Shown: positions 48,640 through 60,936 of the stretch, one piece after another | Layout of the letters: each line of letters starts with the position of its first letter | How positions within the stretch are numbered: the stretch's first letter is position 1 | DNA from: Zeugodacus cucurbitae | Taxonomy: Eukaryota; Arthropoda; Insecta; Diptera; Tephritidae | NCBI RefSeq assembly: GCF_028554725.1 | Contig: NC_071668.1 | Coordinates: forward strand, 23,104,501 to 23,168,500 | DNA length: 64,000 nucleotides | Reading direction: 5' to 3' | Made by a program: the position numbers and the translations under genes | The notes under the pieces: model-generated | What the model saw: only the letters and a program-made list of their open reading frames with translations | The model's database searches: none | What the model was told of the DNA's origin: nothing

Positions 48640-50148
48640 TCTATACTCTATACTAATATTATAAACAGGAAATGTTTGTTTTTTTTGTTTGTTTGTCTCA
48701 AATAGGCTCCGAAACTACTGAACCGATTTGAAAAATTCTTTCACCGTTGGAAAGCTATACTATCTCTGAGTGACCCCTACCCACCTACCCACTGCCCCTA
48801 CCCACTTGCTGCCGAATTTTTTCGGTTTTTTGCGGCATATGCCTAGTACTGCAGTAACCGGTTACTTTTTGGAACCGGGTTTTTTTGGGACACACTCGTG
48901 GCTGTGTGGGCGGTCGGTGGGTGGGGCTTTGGGGCGTTTTGGGGCAAAACTTCGACGAGTGGGTAGTAGGTTTTCTGTGAAGAACCGGTTTTTTTGGGTC
49001 GGTCAGTGGTCGGTTTTACTCGTGCCCTTCTGCCCGAACACTTCTCAACCGATTTATACCGCACATTGCATATATCTGGAAAATACGGACATATATCTGG
49101 TTTTGGCCTCAGCAAAAATCGCTATGATTAAGTGTAGAAATATGACAAAATATGACATACAACAATTAAGGGTGCTCACAAGTGTCGTATTTTTTAAGAG
49201 TATTAAAATATGACATAAGACATACAACAAAGCTTGTGAATTGCCTAATTGTTCAATTGTATAAGATTGTGTCGATAGTCCAAAACAATTTGTAACAGAT
49301 AAGGAAAGGCTAAGTTCGGGTCCAACCGAACATTTTACAATCTCGCAATTTATTGATGTAATTTTATTAAGATAACACACAATTTGACCTATATATTCGG
49401 CATAAAGTCCAATAAAAAACCATCGTATATAGTATATGAGGGCTGATGTAATTCCAGAACCAATTTCAACTTGGCACCTGTTAGTAGGCAAACAAACGGC
49501 ACATTTTACTTTAAAATATCTTGATTGTCGATGAACGTTTTTGGTGGAGCCAGGATTCTGTTAGCAGGTGATTTACACCAGACTCTTTCAATTATTCCTG
49601 GATCAACTGTTACTAACGGTCTAATCGCATGCCTAAAATCATTTAATTTGTGGCGACACATAAATAATCGCCAATTAAAAACTAACATATGAGTGTTTTT
49701 CCAACAATATCAAATTGCGATTGTAGAAGTAGTTGGCAGTTGACACCTCGATGGATTATAGCACTTCCAACAGATTTCTGTCACTTCATTGACTCGAAAG
49801 TGAAGTTTTCCTGACATGAAACCTCAATATGATAACCATAAATGACTTATTGAATGACCTATATTGGTGGTAAAAAAATATATCGATGATCTTAATGCGA
49901 CATTTAGAATTTCGGTCCAAGAGAGTTGACACAGCTACAAACCAGGATGACGTAGTCAATTATCCCAAACTATTTAAAATTGCCTGTACTATCACCACTC
50001 ACTTTGCAATTAAAAGTAGTGTGAGTTGTCATCATGCTGCGTAACATAAATCAACCTCGATTAATCAATATCGTCGCCGAAGCCAAGATTGGACCAAATT
50101 AATTTAATGTATACCTTAGCCACAAAAACGTGTGGCCGGGTCTGCTAG
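48640..50148 (+). mobile_element. Probable non-autonomous Helitron (about 1.5 kb)
   Basis: The left end begins TCTATACTCTATACTAAT after an A, followed by the block AACTACTGAACCGATTTGAA, common in insect Helitrons. The right end has the hairpin CCACA-AAAACG-TGTGG (50120-50135), then GCCGGGTCTG and CTAG at 50145-50148, followed by T. A hairpin about 10 nt before a CTRR end, a 5' TC and insertion between A and T are the standard Helitron signs. The exact 5' TC is ambiguous (48633, 48640 or 48647). No Rep/helicase coding sequence was found. It contains H8. Confidence 0.6.
49296..49470 (-). mobile_element. Helentron/DINE-like element H8 (tail fragment)
   Basis: Only the tail survives: CAGATAAGG, GTTCGGGTCCAACCGAAC, TCTCGCAATTTATTG and the following subfamily B block to about 49470. 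Confidence 0.7.
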
Positions 50149-51868
50149 TAAGGTATATTTTAAGCTTTATTTTCAGATTTTTTTACAAAAATATTGGAAA
50201 TTAACAGAGTCTTGGGAGGTACCACAAAAAAAATTCCCCAACTGCTGACATGATACCGGCTGAATGAGTAGCAGTAGTAGGGTATTAAAGTTGAAGATAT
50301 TTCCTATACAATGACCTACGATTTTTGGGAAATATCAAAAATTAACAAAATGGCGTAGTTCTGAAAAAAAATTTCGAAAATTTCGATTGAAGTCGATCGG
50401 TCAATTTCTCGTTGTTTTATGATGTCAGCAGTTTTGAGACTATGGCGGCTTATGACAGCGAGCGGTGGCTCTTTCGAACGCTGTCATTCAAAAACTATTC
50501 CGCTTTCTCAGGATATTTTTGAAAGTATTAACTATCGATAAGCAAAAATAGTAAAACTGTTTATACCACATTAATGAGATATCCGAATACTCTCTTACAT
50601 CGAATTCAACTCAATAACTTTGTTGTAAATTTTCAGTGTAAAAGAGTGAAGCGTCTTAAATAATTACTAGTTATTCGAAAACCATGTCTAAGGTTGGTCT
50701 AACAACAATTTTTTTGTGGCTCAAATTATTTGGTAAGAGTCGAATTTGTTTCATACTCGTATGAGTTGTGTCTCCATTTTTTCTTAACCATCTTTATCCT
50801 GTATCGATAGAATTTTTGTCGGAGTCATTGAAAAAAGAAAACGAAATATTTTACGAAAGAACATAGGGTACACAGCCTTTTAACGATCGACTAATTTGGC
50901 CCAGAAAGAAGAAATTTCTTAATATAGCTTTGAAAAAGTCACCATTATCGGAAAATTGGTTTTGATCAGAATAAATTTGATTAGGTGATTGACATCCTTA
51001 CTAATTCTTACTACAACTCTTGATCTAAAAAAATGTGTGAAACAACAACAACAATTAGTGCAACCCTAATGTTCAGTTTGGCTTATTGATTGAGTTTCGT
51101 ATGCGGTCATATTTGCATGCACTCAAGCATGAGTGAGTGTCCTGCAATATCTATTGTGAAAAGAGCCATCTCAATAATGTATTCAAATATAACAGTAATT
51201 GCATTTGAGAGCATTGCACGTAAAATGCTTCCTGTACTACAGGAATGAACAGCATATGTACATATGTTCATACAAGTATACACATAGCCTATGTAAATGA
51301 TTGACGTTAAAAGCCATCTCTGTACGGTAATTTCCGTTTACGAGTACGCTTTTATTGCCATTATTTAGGTTTATTTTTTTAGCTCCAAATTAAAATAAAA
51401 TTTCCGTCGTCTGCCAATCTAATGCAGTCACACGAGTATTTTGATTATTTTGTGAGTTACAGCGGAACAAAAATAATTTTAATAAAACATAAACGTATGA
51501 GGAATTATATTGGGTTTATTGGGTTTTGCGAAAAATAGTTAAGTGCTGTTAAAAGAATAATATAACCAAAAAACAAGGGTTGGAAGTAGAATCGGAAGCA
51601 AATATTCGTAAATAGATATTAAATAGGGGTTCAATTTATATGAATTAATTTATATAATTTAAGTGCTTCTGAATTTTTTTAGAAATAAAATTTATTGTAA
51701 AAAATGCATTATTCAAATATTTAATTTGTATTCAACAAAAGATATTTGACCAAAATTATGAACCCATTGAAAATAAGCTTAGTTTGTACTTCAGCTAATA
51801 CATTTAGTAGCTTGATGATATATTGCATATTCTAACCGATAAATTGGTTGTAAAGTCGTCCAGAGCGA
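50149..51868. other. Unassigned intronic DNA
   Basis: 50.16-50.5 kb contains sequence that may be another repeat, but no second copy was spotted in the window. Nothing coding recognised. Confidence 0.4.
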
Positions 51869-53883
51869 TTAATTTAAAATAGTCCCCAGGTGGTAATCAC
51901 TTGTCGCTATATCCGGGCTATATGGTGGATGCCATAAAACCTCCCATCCGAACTCCCGTTGCATCAACGAAGTGTGTGCTCTGGCGTTGTCCTGGTGGAA
52001 CTCTGCACCTCTCCTGTTGGCCAATTCTGGACGTTTCCTGGCCGTCAATCCCGGCTTGGCCACTGTTTGGGACGATTCACCGGCCTTCGACCACGACCGT
52101 TTTCGTTTCATATTGTCGTATGTGATCATGTGATTCATTTTTCGTCGCCAGTCACCATCCGCTTCAAAAATTAGTCGAATTCGTTCCGTTTCAGCAGCAT
52201 ATTGCTGGCTTTGAAGGTTTTTTTGCGTGAAATCATACTCTCGCAACAAATGTTGCTAAAGAGAGTATTATAGTTGTGTTCACATAACGGTTGTTTGTAA
52301 CACCCAAAACTAAACGAGTTAGATATAAGGTTATATATACCAAAGTGATCAGGGTGAAGAGTGGAGTTCAAATCCGAATGTCTGTCTGTCCGTCCGTCCG
52401 TCCGTCTGTGCAAGCTGTAACTTGAGTAAAAATAAAGATATCTTGATGAAACTTGTCACACTTATTTCTTGGCACCATAGGAAGGTTGCTTTCTAAAATG
52501 AGCAAAATCGGACCACTGCCGCGACCACAAAATGGCGAAAACCGAAAACACATAAAGTGCCACAACTAAGCCATAAATAAGGCTATGGAAATAAAATTTG
52601 GGATGTAATTTTTTTGGGGAAGTGGGCGTGGCCCCGCCCCCTACTAAGTTTTTTGTACATATCTCGCAAACCAATAGAGCTATATAAACCAAGTCGTTTT
52701 TTAGCAACTTCCTAATGCAGTCCAAAAATGAAAGACATCGGATAATAACCACGCCCACCTCCCAGAAAAAAGTTAGGTTGAAAATTACTAAAAGTGGGTT
52801 AACTCACTAACGAAAAAAGTCAGAATCACTAAATTTCACTTAAAAAATGGCAGATGCAAGCTGCACTCAGATTTTTTTACAAAATGGAAAATGGGCGTGG
52901 CGTCGCCCACTTATGGGTCAAAAACCATAACTCAGGAACTACTCGACCGATTTCAATGAAACTTGGTTTGTAATAGTTTCCTTACATCCCAATGATATGT
53001 TGTGAAAATAGGCCAAATCGCTTCACAAACACGACTACTTCCTATATACCAGAACTTTGAAGACAATGTGAATCGTTTACTTTACAATATATAAAGTAAG
53101 TACTAGTGAAGATATCGGTGCAGCACTTTGCACAAATACTATGTTAATAGTGTGGCAGCCCCATTCTAAAAATCGCCGAAATCGGACCATAGGTTTTTGA
53201 GGCCCCATATATTGAACACGAGGACCTCGGTGCTTCTTACCTAATATTATGGTTTCCAACTTTCAATGGACTTTATACAATATATATGACGAATATGTGG
53301 GTCAAATTGTGTATTATATAATGTAAATAAAGTTAAATATATAAATTGCGAGAGTATAAAATGTTCGGTTACACCCGAACTTAGCCCTTCCTTACTTGTT
53401 CTTTTTTTGTATCCAGCCATCTGCAGATGGTTAAAAACAGTATGGTGACTAACTAACATCTCCTGGGCGAGGTCTAACTCGATGTTTTCCATGATTTGAT
53501 CGGTATTCGTCGTCACAGGTCTTTCGCCGGCTGGCTTATCCATGGTATCGTTTTCACCCGCTCTGAATCGTCGAAACCAATCCTCCGCAGTTCGAAGGAG
53601 TACCATCTTCCAAAACACCATTAATCTCACGGAATGTTTCTCTAGCGGATTTGCCTTTAAGGAAGGAAAACTTTAAAATAGCGCGAATTTCGATGTTAGT
53701 GAACTCCATGTTTACACGCCAATAACTGTTGAACGCAATATCCAAACTAATCATGCATAGCGTCGTTTTATAGGTTTTGTCAAGACCTTTCAAATATATG
53801 TAATATTGCCAGATACGAGTTCTGTTGCGCTTTATACATAGCCGCGTAGACGGAACGGCAAGGGAAGATATTTGACAACCTAA
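51869..53883 (-). mobile_element. Deleted mariner split by H9
   Basis: Minus-strand mariner. Its 5' TIR is the complement of GATATTTGACAACCTAA (ending at 53883, TA at 53884-53885). The N-terminal blocks FTNIEIRAILKFSFLKGKSA, WFRRFRAGENDTMDKPAGER and HLQMAGYKKR lie at 53400-53720. H9 then interrupts it. The C-terminal part resumes at 52234 with DFTQKN, then ITYDNMKRKRSWSKAGESSQ, and after an internal deletion HQDNARAHTS and HPPYSPDIATSDYHL. It is truncated before the 3' TIR. Same lineage and TIR as 18482-19256. Confidence 0.85.
52235..53398 (+). mobile_element. Helentron/DINE-like element H9 (subfamily A), nested in mariner
   Basis: Full structure: head ATACTCTCGCAACAAATGTT, CTGTCCGTCCGTCCGTCC core near 52384, GCCACGCCC-type motifs, tail TTGCGAGAGT, hairpin GTTCGGTTACACCCGAAC and end CCTTACTTG. 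It separates GYKK from DFTQKN of the mariner transposase; roughly 20 bp of mariner sequence appears to be missing at the junction. Confidence 0.88.
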
Positions 53884-53885
53884 TA

Positions 53886-56244
53886 TAGCCGAAGAATTAA
53901 AGCATGATATTGGATTGGATATATGAGGACAGACATCTTCAGTTTTGTCATGGAAAGGAATTGGGAGCATATGATAATTTCATAAAGACCTTCACATATT
54001 TCCACATATTTCTTATATGAGGTTTAGAAAATATGTGGACTCTTTGTTATCGACAATTTTTAGAAGAAAATTGCCTCAAGTTAGTGACCCTATTTGAGCT
54101 AGATATTGTTTCAATACCTACGTTTAGTCTAAAAATATATAGTAAATAATGCTTACAGGATTCAAAAAAGGCGTGGTTGAGGCACGATTACTTCTGTTAT
54201 TCGCGTTCCATGCTAACGAAGCATCATGGGAATGTTACGATGCGGTTTAGTTAAAAACTGTAGAACAGTTTGTGAAATGCGAATTTTCTCCTAATAATGG
54301 GAATTCTCATGTCCATAGTTCAATTTTAAAACTAATTGGAAAAAAATACGAAAATATTATCAAGGTGTCTCCAAATTATAGTTTTTTTCAAGTTCAGAGG
54401 CTTTTGGGAGTTGTTCTTTATTTTTATCCGGTTTGTCTTATTTTCACAATATAGCTTTAAGTAAATGTTCGCAAAAATTTGGTTGGTTTTGGAATGTAAA
54501 TTTAAACTCAATTATCTTACAATTTAAATTGTATTTAATATCAATTGTGTAATGTAAGCACCCTTTGCAATCATTGAATCTCTCTTAAAAAAGTATTTTA
54601 GCGGTAATTACCTTTTTAGCTTTGCTCTGTAGAGCTTGTAGAAATTTCCAAGAAAATGTTTCCATTTTAAATCGATCAAAGTACGGCTGTGAAGTCTATA
54701 AACAAATTGCATTGAACGCACAAACGGACAAATAAACATTTTTTATGCACGACTGCTGTGTGTCAATTTGCGCACACTCTTCTACTGAGACACAGGCAAC
54801 ACATGACGATTGAGAATTGCAGCAGCTACAGTCGAAACTCAAACTACAAACTATTCATGGCTTCTTCTACATTCTAGTAGCAAATACAAAGGCAAAACGG
54901 CAGATAAACACTCACCTACACAAATGAAAACACACAGCAAACTAAGTATATGTGAATGTGTGCTGGTGCCATGAAATATTGCCTACCTTAAGGCGCTCGT
55001 TTTCATTCAGTGTAACTTCGCCTACAAGCATAATGACAACACTAACAACGACACTCGACACACACACACGATGGCATACTGTCATCGTCAGATTACGAAC
55101 ATTTTTCGTACTTGTACATTTATAACGGCTCAAAATTGTGTGATTTTTTTTGCTTTGTTAACACAGTTTTGTTGTAAGTTGATGAATGAGCACCGTGTGC
55201 AAAAACAACGTTTGTTAGTGTTTGAGTTGTTGACTCCTGATGAGCACCTACACGACACACACACAGCCATACACACATATAGAGATGGTTCACTGTAGTG
55301 CGCTGCACTTGTACTACGGCGTCATCGTTAACGTCAGGCCGAGAAGTGGCGTGAATAAAAAGTGTTGGCGGCGGGAGAGACAGAGTGTTAGAGGGAGTTC
55401 AAAAAAACCTGCACTTGGGCTGAAAAGGCATTTAGACGTGCAGACAGACAGGTGAAAGGGCATTCGGGTATAAGTGATAGTCGCAATGGGAAGAAGTAGC
55501 AGCAGCAGCAGCAGCACTTCAAATGCCGACATAATACGCGCCCATCAACGCTAACGATGTCCTTTTTTATACCTTTATACGATGCGCTTGTAGTGTGTGG
55601 CATATACTCGTACGAGTACTTAATATTTGTTTTTATGTGTAGGTGTGTTACGGCACAGTGTTTATTGAAATTGCTGGGGAATAGATTTCACTTTGATTTG
55701 GTATTAATTAGTGATTTTATAAATACGCTTAATAATATTTTATTTTTTTAGCATAATATTAGAATTTCAAAATCTAATTAAATAACTTGGAACCGAATGT
55801 AACAATAGTAATTTTCTTCTAATTGCTTTGTCTACCTCGAATTCTCTCTAATGGGCTTAATGCAAATTTCCTTCCTTAGCTCATCACTCTCTAAAGTATA
55901 TTCTCAAGGTGAACGAATTCTCCTAGGCTTACCAATGGTTTTTTAATAACACTTTAAAATACATTTAATTTCTCCATGGTTTCAAGCTCCTAGATTAAAT
56001 TGTGCTCTAATGTTCAAGACAAGTTCTGTCATATGAGGGAGAGGGCAATGTGAATTTGCATAAAATTATTTGCTTACTGCTTTATTAACCAATCAAAATG
56101 GTGGGAGTCAGGCGCATAGAGTGGCATGCTAGTAGACGGTGGACAAATTAGGAGACATTCATATACGAGGTGTGTTAAAATAATAATGGGAATTTCGTGG
56201 TTTGGGAGAGTTCAATTGTCAATTATTTTTATGATGTTGATATA
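53886..56244. other. Unassigned intronic DNA
   Basis: ACAC/TGTG runs at about 55060-55070 and 55252-55280, and AGC trinucleotide repeats at 55497-55516. No gene recognised. Confidence 0.45.
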
Positions 56245-56586
56245 TTAGGTCTGCAACTTTGCTTCCGCCGTTTTTTTTTTTTTGTAAATTTAAGGTCTTT
56301 TTTTATAAAAACCGTTACAAATGTCGATGAGCCTCAGCCCCATTTTTCTTGGAATTAAAAAAGAAAAACAAAATTTCACGCAAATGTCGAGAATGCGGCT
56401 CAAAAAGGGACATTTTCAGTTGAGAATAAGTTTGGGAAGCAAACAGATCTCTACAAATATTTTGTTGGGTTAATGTTGACACAAATGTCCAAGATCGATA
56501 TAAAACGATTTAATCGATTTAATCGACCAGTGCCTGACCCTAGAGACATCTATTGGAAAATGGCGGAAGCAAAGTTGTAGACCTAA
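56245..56586 (+). mobile_element. Mariner-type MITE family B, copy 2 (342 bp)
   Basis: The best-preserved copy. TIRs TTAGGTCTGCAACTTTGCTT and AAGCAAAGTTGTAGACCTAA continue into CCGCCGTTTT / AAAATGGCGG, about 29 bp each. TA lies on both sides (56243-56244, 56587-56588). Non-coding interior. Confidence 0.9.
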
Positions 56587-59504
56587 TATGTACATGCACC
56601 TGAAATACAATAAATCAGTTGTATTCATTACTTACTTGTTCTGTAGCAACCCTTAGCCCTTTTTTATGGGCTTGACGATTTTCGTCTTTTAAAAGCTTAC
56701 ACTTCGTTGCTTGCTCGTGAATTCTTGGCAAAAGACAATGTGGCAACAATGCCCCATCCTCTATATTCACCAGACATGACTACGTAAGACTTTTTTCTAT
56801 TTACAAAAATAAAGAGAACCTTAAAGGACTGTCGTTTTATAAGCATACAAGAAATCGCGTTAAAGGCTATACCAAAAATCGAGTTTAAAAAGTGTTTCAA
56901 CGATTGGAAGAAGCGCTGACATAAGTGCATAATATCCAATTCGGACTACTTCGAAGGCGACAATATATGTGTAGAGGACTGAATATATAAACGAAAATTC
57001 CTGTTATTTTTTTAACACAACTAGTACATGTATTTCCTTCCATTAATTCTATTGTTATTTTAGTAGTTGATTGCCATTGATGGAATACAAAAGTTTTCAG
57101 TTTGTCATTTCAACTCAACTTCAACTCGATATGAACTTGAGAAATTTCCATACTATTTGATATTTGAACTTCAAAACTTCCATAACTCGTACTTCTATAA
57201 CTCGAAGATCTCCATAACTGGAACTCTTGGATTGGCAATAGAAGTCAAATTTCATACAAATAATTCAAACAATTTATAAAATTTCCCTATCGAGACAGAA
57301 TTTTAAAAGAGTCCATTTATATCGTTTGGATGAGACAAAAATATTAGACTTATAGATTTAATGTGTGATAAATGAACCTTGGATGCAGATTCAGCCACCC
57401 CAAAAACATATAGTACACATAGTAAGATCCCCGGCTATTAAGTATTTGTCAACGCTTTATATCGAATATACTGATTTCCGTCACTTTAATCACTTAATTT
57501 TAAATAAGTTTGGTAAGTTATCGTACCAACATTTGATATCCCCTATAAAACTCCTCAGCTGTCTATACTTTCAACCAAAAATATCGTATCCTCCGAAAAA
57601 CTCGTCATAAACTTTGTTACTAAAATACGAATTTATTTCTAATGTACATTTTTCGTGACAACTGTCGGTCCTATGGACTTAGGTGTGAATTTATGCGTCC
57701 TTTTTTTTTACTAATTTCACGCTTTTCACATCTTATTTTTGTATTTCCATTTGATTCGAATCGGTTTTGCGTATTTTGATACTTTAATGTAGCCATCTTA
57801 GCCGTACATATGTACATACACATATGTATATGCGTCTACAAGCACTATCTCACCTGCAGGTGAAAAGTGTTTTTGCCTAAGCACTAAGTGAATGATTATT
57901 CCTTTTTGCTCTCACTACAACTAAAATCTACACTTTTTCTAGGCATTAGGGCAGATATTTTTTTATGCCGCAATTGAAGTGAATATTTGTGCCTGCAGTG
58001 TTTGCACGAATGCTTGTAGGCAGTTGGGTATGTGAGTGTGCCTTCCGCACAGACATTACTCATACGCACTGTTGGTTCATAGTCGAAAGTCATTAGGTTT
58101 TAGTTGCATGCAAGTGTGTTTATACACGCATACATTCGTATATAAACTGTGTTTTTTTGCTGTGGAAAATCCTGAAGTTTTTTTTAAACATTTGCCCATT
58201 TCAATTTGTATAACAGCGGATGTGTTTTTTGTGCATCAGCTTGTTTACTACCGCTCTTCAAATACAACACTAAAGATTAAACACATTTTTAGCATTTTTC
58301 TTTCATTTTCTTTTGCTGCGTTTTATATTTCGAGCCTAAGTCGAAAACACTCACGCATTTCTTCTAATTTCTTAACTTTTCACTTATTTGCACCTTTTCT
58401 CATTTTGTGTTTTTTCTTTTATTATTTCGCTTTAATCTCTTAGTTGATTCTTCATTGCTGCATAGCAGCAGCCTTTCCCTTGACCAGCACATTGCGTTAA
58501 GATCAAGAGCGCTGCTTCTGCAACAACAGCTGTGATTAAGTTATTTATGCGCCACACTGCGTGCTTTATGCGACGTTGACTGTGTGAGCGCTACGGGGGC
58601 ACAGCGCAAATGGTGGGTAATGACATCTGTTGTTATGCTGTTGCTCTAATCGAAAGCTCCCGCAATTGTTCCTAGCTTGTGTTACCCAAGTATCAAAGCT
58701 CATTTGTAGGCTAACCGCTTGCACTCAGTCATATCGGTTGAGCAGCAGGACCCGCCAGCCTGTGTCGGTTTGGGTGTTTCCTGTATGACTGCGGTGGTGT
58801 CTGGTTGCGGTTAGCGTGCTGGTCATCATCTTTAGGCCATGCTACTGTTGCGCTCTAATGATGTTCTCAGCACTGGTGTTTATGTGTGTGTGTGCGGGTT
58901 TGCGTGAGTTCAAGTGTGCCAGCTGTTTGTCTTCGACTGTGTGCGGTATCTTTGGTGATTAAATACATTAATGAGTTCAAGTGCGTTTAATGGTTGCTAA
59001 AGTGTTGACGCTATCACTCTGGTACTTTCTGGTTTGTTTAATGTTTTCAATCATTTATGGAGCATTTAAAAAATAGAATATATAAAAAATGTGCAGGTGG
59101 AAATATTCCCTCACTACAAAATAAGTTTGCTCATAAAGTGGTTGGGGAAAGTTTTTATTATTATTGTAGATACAGCTGTTCTTATTTATATTATCTTTTG
59201 TGTGTTTATTCAAACATAGGAATATCCTCTTATTTAATAACTCAAACAAAGGCAACTTCAAATACAAGGATAATTAAGATTCTCGTAGGAGGAATCCATT
59301 TTCTTAAAAAAACATGCAAGGAAGAATAAAACATTAGAATCAAAGTAAAATATACAAACCGTGATCTATTAATTTATAATTTCAGTATATTTCCTCTCTG
59401 GTGCAAAATAAAATTAAAGCCTTTTATGGGACAAAATTTGTGTACGGATTAATTGCACTCATTAATTTCAAATCAATCGAAAATTGAATAACAACCGTGG
59501 TATT
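56587..59504. other. Unassigned intronic DNA
   Basis: 58.44-58.97 kb is more GC-rich and lacks recognisable transposons; it carries GTGTGTGTGTGCG near 58886. No exon recognised. Confidence 0.45.
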
Positions 59505-60004
59505 ATATATATACAAGTATGTATGTATGTATGTGATTGGCATTGCAACCGTTTAGCCGGTTATAGCCGAATCGACGATAGTGCGCCACTTTTTCTCTCC
59601 TTCACAGTTCGCCGCCAGTTGGAGATCCCAAGTGTAACCAGGTCGCTCTCCACCTGGTCCCTCCAACGGAGTGGAGGCCTTCCCCTTCCTCGGCTTCCTC
59701 CGGCGGGTACTGCATCGAACACTTTCAGGGCTGGAGTGTTTTCGTCCATTCGGACAACATGACCTAGCCAGCGTAGCCGCTGTCTTTTTATTCACTGAAC
59801 TATGTAAATGTCGTCGTATAACTCGTACAGCTCATCGTTCCATCGTCTGCGGTATTCGCCGTTGCCTATGTCCTGAGAACCATAAATCTTGCGCAAAATT
59901 TTCCACTCGAAAACTGCTAGTGTCGTCTAATCTGATGTTGACATCGTCCAAGCTCCTGCACCATAAAGCAGGTCGGGAATGATAAGCGATATATATACAA
60001 GTAT
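59505..60004 (-). mobile_element. 5'-truncated RTE-like LINE, copy Rt4, with 16-bp duplication
   Basis: The insert 59521-59988 encodes the end of the LINE ORF (MDENTPALKVFDAVPAGG, GRGRPPLRWRDQVESDLV) on the minus strand and finishes in TATGTATGTATGTG. ATATATATACAAGTAT flanks it at 59505-59520 and 59989-60004. A stop and small changes disrupt the frame. Confidence 0.9.
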
Positions 60005-60695
60005 ACTCAGGGAAAATAATCTAATGTAAAAAATTTAAGAAATAAATTTTTCGCAGAGTCATAATTCTATTCATATTGCCGTCAGTTTGCTCACCATTTC
60101 AGAAATGGCGATGTATTACTTACTGTATAGTATGTATGTATTATCGTATAGTTGAATCACCTCCAAAGAGTCTATATTTAGTGCTTTCATTAGAAAAATC
60201 GAGTTGGACGTTATAGCCTTCACTCAGAGAACAAAATATAAAAGCAAACAAGCTGACCACTGACAGGAAGTTTGTGTTATAATGGGAAAATATATTTTCT
60301 TTAGAAAAATGATTTTATCGTTGAAGTAGAGAAACAAGCTTTCTTTGTATCGTCACAAGCGATGGTTTTCATATTTGGTAAAGTAGTATCTTACAAGATC
60401 TATTATTCCTTCAAATCGACTTAAAACACATGGGAATCGCAATTTCTCGTAAAGATAAAAAAATACATAAATGAGGCAGAATGTCACAAAACTTTAAATA
60501 ACATCCAGAAAAATTACTTACTTTATTTTAAACTTTTTGTTAATTGAAAGAAACCGCTTTACAACCTCTTACTTACTACCTTTAATAACATTAATTCCCC
60601 AACTTGACATACCATCCCTTTGAAATAGTAATAAATCACTACAAATTGCATAAAAATAAATGTCTTCCTTGTTTATTGCTATGTTTTCGTTGCAG
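60005..60695 (+). other. 3' end of giant dpr intron
   Basis: AT-rich sequence leading to the acceptor TTTTCGTTGCAG at 60684-60695. Nothing else recognised. Confidence 0.6.
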
Positions 60696-60936
60696 TGACA
60701 CCGCCGGATGCCAAAGCAATGATTGTCGGACCATCTGATCTCTATGTGAAGGTGGGCAGCGCCATTACGCTCACCTGTCATGTGAAACAACCGTCGTCGG
60801 CATCGGATATCGGTCCCATCTATTGGTACAGAGCCAACTACATGCTGACACCCTTTGTGGCGCATCCCAATGAGGCAGCCATCGATATGCGGCGCATATC
60901 AATGGAATCGAATTTGGGCGAAAAACTGCAAAGCCG
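60696..60936 (+). CDS. dpr: dpr-family gene, exon 4 (linker and most of Ig2)
   Basis: A 241-bp exon that completes the valine codon split at exon 3 and ends two bases into the arginine codon before donor GTGAGTA. It encodes VTPPDAKAMIVGPSDLYVKV, then the first Ig2 cysteine in ITLTCHVKQP, the core tryptophan in GPIYWYR, and a variable segment LTPFVAHPNEAAIDMRRI before SNLGEKLQSR. The spacing of Cys and Trp is that of an Ig C2/I-type domain. All features agree with the second Ig domain of Dpr proteins, probably of the dpr2/dpr3 type. Confidence 0.95.

Larger units (their letters stand above)
20554..60695 (+). other. dpr giant intron (40,142 bp)
   Basis: Phase-1 GT-AG intron between the Ig1 and Ig2 exons: donor TAG|GTGAGTA, acceptor TCGTTGCAG|TGACACC. 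The phases match (g + tg gives the valine of VTPPDAK). It is filled with transposons listed separately. No nested host gene was recognised. Confidence 0.9.

Noticed and set aside
48770..49213. 147-codon GC-rich open frame
   Set aside because: Lies inside the Helitron-like element, is built of repeated CCGGTT/TTTTTGGG words and has no recognisable domain.
55497..55516. AGC trinucleotide run considered as a coding polyglutamine/serine tract
   Set aside because: No extended open frame with splice context around it; treated as a microsatellite.
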